Part shown: positions 41,370 to 50,727 of the stretch, in pieces
Layout: each line of letters opens with the position of its first letter
Numbering within the stretch: the first letter of the stretch is position 1
Source of the DNA: Ornithinimicrobium sp. CNJ-824
GTDB taxonomy: Bacteria; Actinomycetota; Actinomycetes; Actinomycetales; Dermatophilaceae
NCBI RefSeq assembly: GCF_001942405.1
Contig: NZ_MKKA01000011.1
Location: forward strand, 186,001 to 250,000
DNA: 64,000 bases
Direction of reading: 5' to 3'
The notes under the pieces: model-generated
Told to the model about the DNA's origin: nothing
The model's input: the letters and a program-made list of their open reading frames with translations, nothing else
The model's database searches: none
Program-made: the position numbers and the translations under genes

Positions 41370-42290
41370 TCAGTACCAGTTGACGGCCTGGGAGTGGGCC
41401 CAGGCGTTGCACGGCGAGCCGTAGCGCTCGGAGATGTAGCCCAGGCCCCAGGCGATCTGGGTGGCCGGGTTCGTCTGCCAGTCGCCCCCGGCGGAGGCCA
41501 TCTTGTTGCCGGGGAGGGACTGGGGGATGCCGTAGGCGCCGGACGAGGGGTTCATCGCGGTGTGGTTCCACCCCGACTCCTTCATCCACAGGGAGTCCAG
41601 GCAGCCCCACTGGCCGTCGCCCCAGCCGTAGCTGGCCAGCATCGACCGGGCGATGGACCGGGCGTCCCCGCTGCTCACCGGCTGGGGGGCCGGCTGCTGG
41701 GGGGCCGGCTGCTGCGTCGGCTGCGGAGCGGGCTCCTGGGTGGGCTCCGGGGCCGGCTGCCGGGCGGCGGACCGCGAGGCGGCCTGCGACTCGGCCCGGG
41801 CCTCGGCCTGGGCCTGCTGCTCGGCGGCGGCCTCGGCCTGGGCCTGCTCCTCGGCAGCGCGGCTGGCGGCGGCCTCCTCGGCAGCAGCCTTCTCCTCGGC
41901 CGCCTTGCGCTCGGCGGCGGCCTCCTCCGCCCGACGCTCGGCGATGCGCTCGTCCGCCGTGCGGGCGGCCTCGACGCCCTCGCCGGTCAGGCTGGCCGAC
42001 AGCCCGAGCGCGGCCGAACCCTTCTCCAGGCGCTCGGCGGCGGCGAGCGCCCCCAGGTCCTGGCTCGCGTCGGCCGACAGGCCGCTCACGGTCCCGCCGA
42101 CGGCCGGCTCGGACTCACCCACGGCGGTCGGGGTGGACGAGGTCGCCGGAACCGTGGCGGTGGTGGCGTAGGCGGCCAGGGCGAGCGAGCCCGCGGCGAT
42201 GCCGGCGGTGACGGCCGCGGCCGGGCCGCTCAGGCGGCGGGGACGGTGGGTGCCGTGGGCACGCCGGGAGGGCAGGGAGCAGCTCTTCAC
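41370..42290 (-). CDS. Secreted lytic transglycosylase-like protein
   Basis: 306-aa exported wall protein. A basic N-terminus and hydrophobic stretch (AAAVTAGIAAGSLALAAYA) form a signal or anchor. Residues ~90-180 are a Glu/Ala/Arg coiled coil (AEERAEEAA-like heptads), then a Pro/Gln-rich linker (APEPTQEPAPQPTQQPAPQ), then a ~95-residue SLT-like domain with the catalytic Glu in SLWMKESGWNHTAMNPSSGAYG-type sequence and GLGYISERYGSPCNAW. This is the layout of Rpf/aggregation-promoting-factor-like muralytic proteins. GTG 42290 is chosen for its AAAGG site; longer in-frame starts lack a signal sequence pattern. Confidence 0.82.
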   Translation of the reverse strand: MKSCSLPSRRAHGTHRPRRLSGPAAAVTAGIAAGSLALAAYATTATVPATSSTPTAVGESEPAVGGTVSGLSADASQDLGALAAAERLEKGSAALGLSASLTGEGVEAARTADERIAERRAEEAAAERKAAEEKAAAEEAAASRAAEEQAQAEAAAEQQAQAEARAESQAASRSAARQPAPEPTQEPAPQPTQQPAPQQPAPQPVSSGDARSIARSMLASYGWGDGQWGCLDSLWMKESGWNHTAMNPSSGAYGIPQSLPGNKMASAGGDWQTNPATQIAWGLGYISERYGSPCNAWAHSQAVNWY

Positions 42291-42448
42291 AGGGGGGACC
42301 TTTCGCAGACCGGTACGCCGCCGCCGGAAGGGACGCAGGGGCGCGTTCGACACGGGACCGGATGGGACTGGCGGCGTTACCAAATCGTGATCTGACCGTT
42401 CTACGGTGCCCGCCGAGGCGCCGCCTCGTCAAACTGACGGCCCCTGCC

Positions 42449-42462
42449 GTGACGAAGGTCAC
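42449..42462. promoter_or_regulatory. Candidate CRP/GlxR-type site
   Basis: GTGA-N6-TCAC (42449-42462) within a slightly longer inverted repeat matches the core of actinobacterial CRP/GlxR operators (TGTGA-N6-TCACA). It lies about 160 bases upstream of the lytic transglycosylase start and next to the phoH stop. A CRP-family regulator controls rpf genes in mycobacteria and corynebacteria. Confidence 0.4.
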
Positions 42463-42469
42463 ACCGTGG

Positions 42470-43843
42470 TCAGCCCAGGTGGTGCCCCTCCAGCATCTCG
42501 GTGACCAGGGCCGCGATGGGCGAGCGCTCGCTGCGCGAGAGCGTGACGTGGGCGAACAGCGGGTGGCCCTTGAGCGCCTCGATGACCGCGGCCACGCCGT
42601 CGTGCCGACCGACCCGCAGGTTGTCCCGCTGCGCCACGTCGTGGGTGAGCACCACCCGGGAGCCCTGGCCGATCCGGGACAGCACGGTGAGCAGCACGTT
42701 GCGCTCCAGGCTCTGGGCCTCGTCGACGATGACGAACGCGTCGTGCAGCGACCGTCCCCGGATGTGGGTCAGCGGCAGCACCTCGAGCATGTCCCGGGCC
42801 AGCACCTCCTCGACGACCTCGGCGGAGACCACGGCCCCCAGGGTGTCGAACACCGCCTGGGCCCAGGGGCCCATCTTGTCGTTCTCGCTGCCGGGCAGGT
42901 AGCCCAGCTCCTGGCCGCCCACGGCGTACAGCGGGCGAAAGACCACGACCCGGCGGTGCTGGCGGCGCTCCATGACCGCCTCGAGCCCGGCGCACAGGGC
43001 GAGGGCCGACTTGCCGGTGCCGGCCCGGCCGCCGAGGCTGACGATCCCCACGTCGGGGTCCAGCAGCAGGTCCAGGGCGATCCGCTGCTCGGCGCTGCGG
43101 CCGTGCAGCCCGAAGGCGTCCCGGTCGCCGCGCACGAGCCGGACGGCGTGGTCGGCGCCGACCCGGCCGAGGGCGCTGCCCGAGGGGCCCAGCACGGTCA
43201 GCCCGGTGTGCACGGGCAGCTCGGCCGCCTCCGGGGTCTCCAGCCGGGCGTGCTCGTAGAGCTCCTGCATCTGCGCGTCGTCGACCTCGAGCTCGGCCAT
43301 GCCCGCCCACCCGCTGTCGACCGCGAGCTCGGCGCGGTACTCCTGGGCGTCCAGCCCGACCGCCGAGGCCTTCACCCGCATGGGCAGGTCCTTGGAGACC
43401 ACCGTCACGTCGTGCCCCTCGGCGGCGAGGTTGGCCGCCACCGCCAGGATCCGGCTGTCGTTGTCCCCCAGCCGGAACCCGTGCGGCAGCGCGGCGGTGT
43501 CGCTGTGGTTCAGCTCTACGTGCAAGGACCCCCCGGCCTGCCCGACCGGGACCGGCTCGCTGAGGGTCCCGTGGGTGACCCGCAGGTCGTCCAGGGTGCG
43601 CAGCGCCTGCCGGGCGAAGTAGCCCAGCTCGGGGTGCTGACGCTTGGCCTCCAGCTCGGTGATCACCACGACCGGCAGCACCACGGCATGCTCGGCGAAG
43701 CGCAGCAGCGCCCCGGGGTCGGACAGCAGGACCGAGGTGTCCAGGACGTAGGTCTTGCGCCCGGTGCCGGGCAGGTCGTCCGCGGGCGCCGGCACGGGGA
43801 CGGTCGTGCGCGTCGGGACGGAGGTGCGGGTCGGAATGGTCAT
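42470..43843 (-). CDS. PhoH-like protein with N-terminal PIN domain
   Basis: 457 aa. The N-terminal PIN ribonuclease-like domain (residues ~30-165) starts [15 protein letters not shown] and has [10 protein letters not shown] and [12 protein letters not shown]. The C-terminal PhoH ATPase (~225-455) has Walker [20 protein letters not shown] and Walker [23 protein letters not shown]-PhoH (PhoH2) proteins act as RNA helicase/ribonucleases in mycobacteria. The ATG at 43843 has GGGAG nearby; the frame is open upstream without family sequence. Confidence 0.93.
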   Translation of the reverse strand: MTIPTRTSVPTRTTVPVPAPADDLPGTGRKTYVLDTSVLLSDPGALLRFAEHAVVLPVVVITELEAKRQHPELGYFARQALRTLDDLRVTHGTLSEPVPVGQAGGSLHVELNHSDTAALPHGFRLGDNDSRILAVAANLAAEGHDVTVVSKDLPMRVKASAVGLDAQEYRAELAVDSGWAGMAELEVDDAQMQELYEHARLETPEAAELPVHTGLTVLGPSGSALGRVGADHAVRLVRGDRDAFGLHGRSAEQRIALDLLLDPDVGIVSLGGRAGTGKSALALCAGLEAVMERRQHRRVVVFRPLYAVGGQELGYLPGSENDKMGPWAQAVFDTLGAVVSAEVVEEVLARDMLEVLPLTHIRGRSLHDAFVIVDEAQSLERNVLLTVLSRIGQGSRVVLTHDVAQRDNLRVGRHDGVAAVIEALKGHPLFAHVTLSRSERSPIAALVTEMLEGHHLG

Positions 43844-44102
43844 GGCGGGCTCCCTGCGGACGCGCACCGGCTGCCACGCGTCCCGTCGGTGGTCGGACCG
43901 GGACCGGGCCCTCCGCCGACGGTGGGCCGGTGCCGGCCCTCCGCCGCGAGCCTGAGCTCCATGGATGGGCCTCCCGTGAGGTGGGACGGGTGCCCCTCCT
44001 CCGCCTCCGACGGTATGCGGTGTGACGGGGGCCACGTCGAACGCAGGGCGGCGTGTCGACGAGGAGCGGATGAACGGCAGGTGGCCGACCGGCGCCGGCG
44101 GC
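43844..44102. other. Intergenic stretch upstream of phoH
   Basis: About 259 bases with no supported gene. It contains a repeated GGCCCTCCGCCG-like motif near 43905-43950, which may form a hairpin in the phoH leader. I see no riboswitch or clear promoter hexamers. Confidence 0.35.
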
Positions 44103-44908
44103 TCAGAGCACCTTGGACAGGAAGGACCGGGTGCGTTCGTGCTGCGGCGCGGCCAGCACCTCGGCGGGGTCGCCCTCCTCGACGATGACGCCGCCGTCCA
44201 TGAAGACGAGCTTGTCGCCCACCTCCCGGGCGAAGCCCATCTCGTGGGTGACGACCATCATCGTCATCCCCTCCGCCGCCAGCGTCTTCATGACCTCGAG
44301 ACGTCGCCGACGAGCTCGGGGTCGAGCGCGGAGGTCGGCTCGTCGAAGAGCATCATGTCCGGCTCCATGGACAGGGCCCGGGCGATGGCCACCCGCTGCT
44401 GCTGACCGCCGGAGAGGTGGGCCGGGTAGGCGTCCTCGCGGTCGGCCAGCCCGACCTTGGCCAGGTTGGCGCGGGCGATCCGGTCGGCCTCCGCCCGGTC
44501 GCGCTTGAGCGAGCGCTGCTGGGCGATGGTCAGGTTCCGCAGGACCGTCATGTGGGGGAAGAGGTTGAACTGCTGGAAGACCATGCCGATCCGGGCACGG
44601 ACCGCGTCGAGGTTCGTCTCGGGGTCGGTGATGTCGATCCCCTCGACGAGGATCTGCCCCGAGGAGGGCTCCTCCAGGCGGTTCACGCAGCGCAGCAGCG
44701 TGGACTTGCCCGACCCGGAGGGACCGATGACGCACACGACCTGGCCGTGGTCGACGTGGAAGTCGATGCCCTTGAGCACCTCGACGTCCCCGAACGACTT
44801 GTGCAGGTCGCGCACCGCGATCGCGGGCGCGTCGGGGTCGGGACGGCGCACGGAGTCGCCGGGGCCGTCGTCGCCGGGGACGTGGGAGAGCTCGTGGATG
44901 TCGGCCAT
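44103..44908 (-). CDS. Polar amino acid ABC transporter ATP-binding protein (frameshifted)
   Basis: GlnQ/GluA-type ATPase of ~268 aa. A 25-residue acidic N-terminal extension precedes the core. Walker A is [20 protein letters not shown], the Q-loop [13 protein letters not shown], the signature [16 protein letters not shown] and Walker [20 protein letters not shown]. The frame shifts near 44301 into [21 protein letters not shown], one C lost. The ATG overlaps the permease stop (TGATG). With the permease and binding protein it forms a complete uptake operon. Confidence 0.93.
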
Positions 44909-45702
44909 CAGCGGGACCTGTTCTGTCGGGTCTCCATCCACGCCACCAGCCGGGTGAGCGGGAGGGTGATGGCCAGGTAGAGGAGGGCGGCGAGGGTGAG
45001 GCTGGTGGCGGTGCCCGCCGTGGGCCCGCTCGTCATCAGGTCCCGGCCCAGGGTCGTCAGCTCGCGCTGGCTGGCGGCCAGCCCGATGACGAACAGCAGC
45101 GCCGTGTCCTTGATGAGCAGGACGAACTCGTTGGTCAGCGGCGGGACCACGATCCGCAGCGCCTGCGGCATGACGATCGAGGTCATGGTCCATCCCGAGG
45201 ACATGCCCAGGGACCGGGCGGCCTCCGCCTGACCCTTCGGCACGGCCTGGATGCCCGCCCGCAGGGTCTCGGCGATGTAGGCGCTGGCCACGAAGACCAG
45301 GCCGAGCAGGCCGGCGCCGACCGGACCCCCGGGAGGGGTCCAGCCGGTGGCGATCGGGACGCCGAAGGCCATCCCGAGGATGACGATGAGGGAGGGCACG
45401 CCCCGGAAGAACTCCACCCACACCGTGGCCAGCCAACGGTAGGGCAGCACCGGCGAGAGCTTCATCAGCGCCAGCCCGAAGGCCAGCACCAGGCCGCCTC
45501 CGAACGCCACGACGGTGTAGCCCAGGGTGTTGCGCACCCCGGTGAGGATGAGCGCGGTGAGGTTGTCGCCGAGGCCGTCCAGGCTGAAGAAGTTGGCCTG
45601 CAGCCGTCCCCAGTCCAGGACGAGGGCCACGACGACCGCGGCCGCCAGGAGCACGGCATACATCGCCAGGTGGGTCAGGCGGCGCCTGGTGGTCCTCTTC
45701 AC
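44908..45702 (-). CDS. Polar amino acid ABC transporter permease
   Basis: 264-aa inner-membrane subunit of the HisM/GlnP type with five to six helices. The EAA loop with consensus glycine is [24 protein letters not shown], read as two motifs. [18 protein letters not shown] and [14 protein letters not shown] are typical of this family. The GTG start follows the binding-protein gene by 32 bases. A single permease gene implies a homodimer. Confidence 0.92.
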   Translation of the reverse strand: MKRTTRRRLTHLAMYAVLLAAAVVVALVLDWGRLQANFFSLDGLGDNLTALILTGVRNTLGYTVVAFGGGLVLAFGLALMKLSPVLPYRWLATVWVEFFRGVPSLIVILGMAFGVPIATGWTPPGGPVGAGLLGLVFVASAYIAETLRAGIQAVPKGQAEAARSLGMSSGWTMTSIVMPQALRIVVPPLTNEFVLLIKDTALLFVIGLAASQRELTTLGRDLMTSGPTAGTATSLTLAALLYLAITLPLTRLVAWMETRQNRSR

Positions 45703-45734
45703 GGGAGGGACCCCCTTCTCGTGGTCGGGGTCGC

Positions 45735-46562
45735 TCAGCCCTCGCTGAAGTAGGTGTCGTAGATCTCGTCGTAGGTGCCCTCGTCGCGCAGCGTCTGCAG
45801 CTGCTCGTCGACCGCCTCGACCAGGGCCGTGTTGCCCTTCTTCACGGCGAAGCCGTACTGCTCGTCGGTGGAGTACTCCTCGACGATGGTGAAGTCGCCC
45901 TCACGGGTGTGCTCGAGGTTCACCGGCAGGTCCTGCAGCAGGGCGTCCACCTGGCCGGCCTGCATGGCCTGCCACATCTCGGCGTCGCCGGGGAAGGTGG
46001 TGATGTCCGCCTCGGGGGCGTTCTCCTCGGTGTAGGCCTTGCCGGTCGTGCCCTGCTGGACGCCCACGGAGCGGCCGGTCAGGTCCTCGATCGAGGCGAT
46101 GTCGGAGTCCTCCGCGACCAGCAGCGACTGCTTGGAGTCGTAGTAGCCCTCAGTGAAGTCGAGGTTCTCCTTGCGGTCCTCGGTGATCGTCATCGCGCTG
46201 GCGACGAGGTCGCACTGGCCGGCGTTGAGCGCCAGGCCCGACTGCAGCGCGTCGAAGGAGGAGTCCTTGACCTCCAGCTCCAGCTCCAGGCCGTCGGCGA
46301 TCGCCTGGACGAGATCCATGTCGAACCCGGTGTAGCCGGACTCGGTGCTCTCGTCGAAGTCCTCGAAAGGCGGGTAGGGCACGTCCGAGCACACCGTGAG
46401 CGTGCCGTCGGTGACCAGGTCGAGCTCCTCGCCGCCGCCGGCGGCAGTGGTGCCCTCGGCCCCGTCGTCCCCGGTCCCGCCGCCGTCGTCGGATCCGCAC
46501 GCGGTCAGGGTCAGGGCGAGGCCGGCGGCCGCTGCGGCCGCGCTCAGGGATCGGAGGTTCAT
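45735..46562 (-). CDS. Amino acid ABC transporter substrate-binding lipoprotein
   Basis: 275-aa extracellular solute-binding protein family 3. The signal peptide ends in a lipobox LTAC with Cys22, followed by a Gly/Asp/Thr linker. Family motifs are LTVCSDVPYPPFEDFD, GYTGFDMDLVQAIADGL, AMTITEDRKENLDFTEGYY and LTGRSVGVQQGTTGK. Glu/Gln/Asp-type or polar amino acid binding is likely, not proven. A TACAGT -10-like element six bases before the ATG suggests a leaderless transcript. Confidence 0.93.
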   Translation of the reverse strand: MNLRSLSAAAAAAGLALTLTACGSDDGGGTGDDGAEGTTAAGGGEELDLVTDGTLTVCSDVPYPPFEDFDESTESGYTGFDMDLVQAIADGLELELEVKDSSFDALQSGLALNAGQCDLVASAMTITEDRKENLDFTEGYYDSKQSLLVAEDSDIASIEDLTGRSVGVQQGTTGKAYTEENAPEADITTFPGDAEMWQAMQAGQVDALLQDLPVNLEHTREGDFTIVEEYSTDEQYGFAVKKGNTALVEAVDEQLQTLRDEGTYDEIYDTYFSEG

Positions 46563-46616
46563 GCTCGCACTGTAGGGCACCCCCGGCACCCCGGACCACC
46601 ACGCCACGCAGCGACC

Positions 46617-47381
46617 TCAGGTGCCGAAGCGCCGCTCACGCTCGGCGTAGACCCGCAGGGCCCGCAGGAAGTCCACCTTGCGGAAGTCCGGCCAGTAGGC
46701 CTCGCAGAAGTAGAACTCGCTGTGCGCGCTCTGCCAGAGCAGGAAGCCACCCAGGCGCTGCTCCCCCGAGGTGCGGATGACCAGGTCGGGGTCGGGCTGC
46801 CCCTTGGTGTAGAGGTGCTCGGCGATGTCCTCCACGGTGACCCGGTCGGCCAGCTCGGCGAGCGTCATCCCCCGGTCGGCGGCGGAGCGCAGCAGGGAGC
46901 GGACGGCGTCGGCGATCTCCCGTCGTCCTCCGTAGCCGATCGCGACGTTGACGAGCAGACCCTCGACCGCGGACGTGCGCCCCGCGGCCTCGGTGAGGGC
47001 CCGCACGGTGCGGTCCGGCAGCAGGTCCAGCGCACCGACGAGGTGGATCCGCCAGCGGCCCGCGGCGGCCAGCTCGTCGACGACCCCCTCGATGATCTCC
47101 AGGAGGGGCGCCAGCTCCTCCTCCGGCCGGTTGAGGTTGTCGGTGGACAGCAACCACAGGGTGACCACCTCCACCCCGGCCTCCTCGCACCAGCCGAGGA
47201 AGGGCGCGATGTTCTCCGCGCCGGCCCGGTGCCCCTCGGCCGACCCGGCCCCCCGCTCCCGGGCCCAGCGTCGGTTGCCGTCGAGCATGACGCCGATGTG
47301 CCGCGGCAGCCGCTGGGCCGGCAGCTGACGCCGCAGGGAGGAGGTGTAGGCCTTGTAGACCAGGTCCCGCGGCGTCTGCAT
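46617..47381 (-). CDS. uppS: Isoprenyl transferase (cis-prenyl diphosphate synthase)
   Basis: 254-aa (Z)-prenyl transferase. The catalytic motif is MLDGNRRWARE with Asp34; also WLLSTDNLNRPEEE, VNVAIGYGGRREIADAV, VIRTSGEQRLGGFLLWQSAHSEF (two motifs) and YWPDFRKVDFLRALR. Actinobacteria often have two such enzymes. Adjacency to hlyIII parallels mycobacterial Rv1086, a short-chain Z-farnesyl diphosphate synthase, so the product chain length is uncertain and the symbol is by family only. Confidence 0.9.
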   Translation of the reverse strand: MQTPRDLVYKAYTSSLRRQLPAQRLPRHIGVMLDGNRRWARERGAGSAEGHRAGAENIAPFLGWCEEAGVEVVTLWLLSTDNLNRPEEELAPLLEIIEGVVDELAAAGRWRIHLVGALDLLPDRTVRALTEAAGRTSAVEGLLVNVAIGYGGRREIADAVRSLLRSAADRGMTLAELADRVTVEDIAEHLYTKGQPDPDLVIRTSGEQRLGGFLLWQSAHSEFYFCEAYWPDFRKVDFLRALRVYAERERRFGT

Positions 47382-47425
47382 GGGGCAAACCTACTCGGCG
47401 CCCCTGGGACGTCACGGGAAGGGAG

Positions 47426-47460
47426 AACCTACGTCTTCGTAACCTACGCCACCGTAGGTT
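47426..47460. promoter_or_regulatory. Operator-like palindrome before hlyIII
   Basis: A perfect eight-base inverted repeat AACCTACG-CCAC-CGTAGGTT (47441-47460) is preceded by an extra direct copy of the half-site AACCTACG (47426-47433). The right arm contains TAGGTT, a plausible -10 element placed 11 bases before the hlyIII ATG. A repressor bound here would cover the hlyIII promoter in the uppS-hlyIII divergent gap. Confidence 0.6.
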
Positions 47461-47471
47461 AGCCTGGAGCC

Positions 47472-48223
47472 ATGACACGCGATGCGAGCCCCGCCCGGCG
47501 CGCGGCGCACGACGTCGCCCGGCACGCGCACGAGGCGGTGGACGCCGCCGAGCACCGGGTCGAGACCCTCGTCGGGCAGCTCAAGCCCCACCTGCGCGGG
47601 TGGCTGCACCTGGGCATGGTCCCCGTCAGCGTGGTGGCCGCCGTCGTCCTCGTCGTCCTGGCGCGGACCCCGGCCGAGCGGGCGGCCACGGCCGCCTTCG
47701 GCATCACGGCGGTGGCGCTGTTCGCGACCTCGGCCACCTACCACCGCGGCCGGTGGTCCGCCCGCACGGCCGCCGTGCTCAAGCGGCTGGACCACGCCAA
47801 CATCTTCCTCATCATCGCCGGCACGCACACCCCCTTCGCGGTCATGCTGCTCCCGCACGGACAGGCCCGCACCCTGCTGCTCGTCGTGTGGAGCGGCGCG
47901 GTGGCCGGCGTGATCTTCCGGGTCTCTGGACCGACGCCCCCCGGTGGCTCTACACGATGGTCTACGTGGCGATGGGCTGGGTGGCGGTGTTCTACCTGGT
48001 CCCGTTCTGGCGCACCGGCGGCCCGCTCATCGTCGGCCTCATCGCCGCCGGCGGGCTGCTCTACACCGCGGGGGCGGTGGTCTACGCGGCCCGGCGGCCC
48101 GACCCCTCCCCGCGGTGGTTCGGCTTCCACGAGGTCTTCCACGCGTTCACGGTGGCGGCCTTCTCGTCGCACTGGACGGCGGCGTTGCTGGCCGTCCTGG
48201 GCGTGCGCGCCGCGGCCGCCTGA
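47472..48223 (+). CDS. Hemolysin III / PAQR family membrane protein (frameshifted)
   Basis: ~250-aa protein with seven membrane helices of the HlyIII/TrhA-like progestin-adipoQ receptor family. Metal-site histidines are recognisable in TSATYHRGRWS, and in FGFHEVFHAFTVAAFSSHW near the C-terminus; DHANIFLIIAGTHTPF is also typical. The frame breaks near 47924 between GVIFRV and LWTDAPRWLYT; one C restores it. The N-terminal ~40 residues are a His/Ala-rich cytoplasmic extension. It is divergent from uppS with a shared palindromic region. Confidence 0.88.
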
Positions 48224-48228
48224 GGACC

Positions 48229-48426
48229 TCAGGCCAGGGGGTCGCGCTCCTGGGCGTCCTCGGAGCGCTCCTGCCGCAGTGCGGCGACCCGCTCCTCCTC
48301 GCGCAGCCGCATGCGACGCAGCCGACGGGTCAGGTCCCGGCCCAGCAGCCAGATCGCGATCATCAGCCCGAAGAGGACGAGGAAGCCGCCCATCCCCGCG
48401 GTGATCTCCACCGACGTCGTGTTCAT
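48229..48426 (-). CDS. Small membrane protein downstream of mca
   Basis: 65-aa protein with one hydrophobic helix ([21 protein letters not shown], residues ~11-31) and a charged Arg/Glu-rich cytoplasmic tail. The ATG overlaps the mca stop (ATGA). In mycobacteria a similarly small membrane protein gene follows mca. Function unknown; it is convergent with hlyIII with five bases between stops. Confidence 0.75.
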   Translation of the reverse strand: MNTTSVEITAGMGGFLVLFGLMIAIWLLGRDLTRRLRRMRLREEERVAALRQERSEDAQERDPLA

Positions 48427-49484
48427 CCGGCGTGCCCCTCCTCGCTGCGCATGTCGTCCTGACCGTCGCCGTCCGCGTCCTGCGGCTCGGTCGAGCGCGC
48501 GGCCACGTCCGGAGCGTCCTCGTCGACGGGCAGCGGGGGCTGCCCCTCGTAGGCGAGCACGAGCTCGCCGTCCGCGTCCCGCTCGGGGGCGCGACGGCAT
48601 ACCTCGTCCGGGTCCGCCAGCTCGCGGATGCCGGCGAACAGGTCGTCCTCGGGCAGGTCCACCGGCACGAGCGAGCGGGCCAGCTCGAACTCCTCGGTCG
48701 GCCAAACCCGCTGCTGGACCTCCAGGGGGACGGCGAACCAGTGCCCGTCCGGGTCCACCTGGGTGGCGTGGGCACGCAGGGCGTCGTCCCGCTGCGGGAA
48801 GTGCTCGGCGCACCGGATCCGGGTGGTCAGCACCCGCCGCGGCCGCCGCCGGAGGTTGGCCCGCCAGTCGGCGTAGGGCGGCTCGTGGCCGGCCTCCACC
48901 ATCGCCTCGTCGAGCCGTTCCATCCGCTCCGGGGACCAGCCGTTGTAGTAGACCTTCAGCGGCTGCCACGGCTCGCCCGCGTGCGGGTATGCCGTGGGGT
49001 CCCCGGCGGCCTGGAACGCCGCCATCGTCACCACGTGGGTCTGGATGTGGTCGGGGTGGGGGTAGCCGCCGTTCTCGTCGTAGGTGGTCAGCACGTGCGG
49101 GCGGAACTCCCGGATGACGCGCACGAGCGCCTCGGTGGTCACCGCCAGGGGCTCCAGCGCGAAGCACCCCTCCGGCAGGGGCGGCAGCGGGTCGCCCTCC
49201 GGCAGGCCCGAGTCGGCGAAGCCGAGCCAGGTGTGGCTCACGCCCAGGACCTCGGCCGCCCTGGCCATCTCGCGCCGGCGCACCCCGGAGATGTCCCGCA
49301 GGATGTCGGCGTCGTCCTTGAGCTTGTCGTTGAGGATGTCGCCGCGCTCGCCCCCGGTGCACGACACCACGCGCACGTCCACCCCCTCGGACGCGTAGCG
49401 GGCCGACGTCGCCGCCCCCTTGGACGACTCGTCGTCGGGATGGGCGTGCACGGCCATCAGGCGCAGTCCCTGCGGCGTGGTCAT
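48423..49484 (-). CDS. mca: Mycothiol S-conjugate amidase
   Basis: Zinc amidase that cleaves mycothiol conjugates of toxins, 353 aa. The LmbE-family zinc motif is [16 protein letters not shown] (His15, Asp18), with [16 protein letters not shown] supplying the third ligand; [14 protein letters not shown] is also characteristic. The extended C-terminus distinguishes Mca from the shorter MshB. It is good evidence for mycothiol as the cell's main thiol. The greA, DUF4307 and mca genes lie together as in mycobacteria. Confidence 0.93.
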   Translation of the reverse strand: MTTPQGLRLMAVHAHPDDESSKGAATSARYASEGVDVRVVSCTGGERGDILNDKLKDDADILRDISGVRRREMARAAEVLGVSHTWLGFADSGLPEGDPLPPLPEGCFALEPLAVTTEALVRVIREFRPHVLTTYDENGGYPHPDHIQTHVVTMAAFQAAGDPTAYPHAGEPWQPLKVYYNGWSPERMERLDEAMVEAGHEPPYADWRANLRRRPRRVLTTRIRCAEHFPQRDDALRAHATQVDPDGHWFAVPLEVQQRVWPTEEFELARSLVPVDLPEDDLFAGIRELADPDEVCRRAPERDADGELVLAYEGQPPLPVDEDAPDVAARSTEPQDADGDGQDDMRSEEGHAG

Positions 49485-49615
49485 CGGGCTCCTTCGGGGA
49501 TGGTCGGGCCGGGCGGGGCCCGGCCGACGTCATGACGGACAATGGGGAGGCGCCCGGCGTCGGCCGGGCCGTCAGCCTCCATCTTCTCACCCGCGCACGG
49601 CAGGACCGACCCCAC

Positions 49616-50080
49616 GTGACGAGCAGCTCCCCCGGCCCCGGCCGTCCCCGCCGCCTCCGCCTCGAGCCCTCCGAGGAGGAGCTGGACGGGCTGCCGCCCC
49701 GGTCGACCCCGGCGCAGCGTCGACGGTGGTGGCTGGTCGGCGGCCTGGCGGTGGCCGTCATGGTGGCGCTCGCCGTCTGGTTCGGCCTCTCCGCGACCGT
49801 CGGCCGCGTGCACTGGGTCACGACCGGTCACCAGGTGGTCTCCGACGCGCAGGTCGACGTGCGCTTCGACCTGCGCCGCGACCCCGGCCGGGCAGTGGTC
49901 TGCCAGCTCGAGGCGCAGGACGCCAGCCACGCGGTGGTGGGCCGGACCGAGGTGACGGTCGGTCCGTCGCCGGAGTCGCCCAGCCGGCACGTCGAGGCGG
50001 TGCGGACGGCCTCGCCGGCCATCACCGGCTACGTCGAGCGCTGCTGGTACGCCGACGAGGCCCCTCCCGGCCGCGGCTGA
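49616..50080 (+). CDS. DUF4307 membrane protein
   Basis: Single-pass membrane protein of ~154 aa from the GTG at 49616, or 182 aa from an ATG at 49532. A Pro/Arg-rich N-terminus, a helix WWLVGGLAVAVMVALAVWFGL, then an extracytoplasmic domain with ITGYVERCWY near the C-terminus. It matches DUF4307 in topology and position between greA and mca. Function unknown. The shorter start is preferred because the extra N-terminal part is not typical of the family. Confidence 0.78.
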   Translation: MTSSSPGPGRPRRLRLEPSEEELDGLPPRSTPAQRRRWWLVGGLAVAVMVALAVWFGLSATVGRVHWVTTGHQVVSDAQVDVRFDLRRDPGRAVVCQLEAQDASHAVVGRTEVTVGPSPESPSRHVEAVRTASPAITGYVERCWYADEAPPGRG

Positions 50081-50092
50081 GGCCGCCGGCCC

Positions 50093-50587
50093 TCAGGCCT
50101 GGTAGGGCTTGGCCTCGACGACCTTGACCTCGATCTGCTTGCCGTTGGGCGCGTCGTAGGTCACGGTGTCGCCGGGCTTGGCACCCATGAGGGCCGCACC
50201 CATCGGGGACTTCTCGCTGTAGACGTCGAGCTTCTCGTCCTCGTCGATGATCTCGCGGGAGCCGAGCAGGAAGGTCTCGGTGTCGCCGAACATCTCGACC
50301 GTGACGACCATCCCGGGCTCGACGATGCCGTCGTCGGCCGGAGCCGTGCCCACCACGGCGTTCTGGAGCAGGTGCTCGAGCTGGCGGATGCGGGCCTCCA
50401 TCTTGCCCTGCTCCTCCTTGGCGGCGTGGTAGCCGCCGTTCTCCTTGAGGTCGCCCTCCTCGCGGGCCGCCTCGATCCGGCGGGCGATCTCGGTCCGACC
50501 CTCGTCCGTGAGCTGGGTCAGCTCGGCGCGCAGGCGGTCGTAGGCGTCCTGCGTCAGGTAGCTGGCGTCCTTGGCGGTCTCGGTCAC
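50093..50587 (-). CDS. greA: Transcription elongation factor GreA
   Basis: Stimulates transcript cleavage by backtracked RNA polymerase; 164 aa. The N-terminal coiled coil carries the acidic tip in AREEGDLKENGGYHAAKEEQG, and the C-terminal FKBP-like domain has SEKSPMGAALMGAKPGDTVTYDAP. The GTG start (VTETAKDASYLTQ) is supported by GAGGAG about ten bases upstream. It is convergent with DUF4307, 12 bases apart. Confidence 0.95.
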   Translation of the reverse strand: MTETAKDASYLTQDAYDRLRAELTQLTDEGRTEIARRIEAAREEGDLKENGGYHAAKEEQGKMEARIRQLEHLLQNAVVGTAPADDGIVEPGMVVTVEMFGDTETFLLGSREIIDEDEKLDVYSEKSPMGAALMGAKPGDTVTYDAPNGKQIEVKVVEAKPYQA

Positions 50588-50632
50588 GTCTGTTCCACTC
50601 CTCGTCTGGTGGGCCGCGCCCCCTGGGAGCGA

Positions 50633-50668
50633 CCCAAACACAAGGTCCGGGCACCTTCTGCCCGGACC
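50633..50668 (-). terminator. Intrinsic terminator of ilvA
   Basis: On the minus strand GGTCCGGGCA-GAAGG-TGCCCGGACC (50668-50644) is a perfect ten-base stem followed by TTGTGTTT. It lies 60 bases past the ilvA stop and upstream of greA. It is the most canonical terminator in the window, with a real T-rich tail. Confidence 0.8.
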
Positions 50669-50727
50669 GTGGTCAACCTCCTACTGTAGTCGCCCGCGGC
50701 GGCCTGGTCGAGGCGACGGCTTCCGCC

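Noticed and set aside
47454-47470. A DtxR/IdeR iron box before hlyIII
   Set aside because: Only one half (TAGGTTAGCCT) matches the 19-base consensus; the other half does not. The perfect palindrome is offset from it, so a different regulator is more likely.
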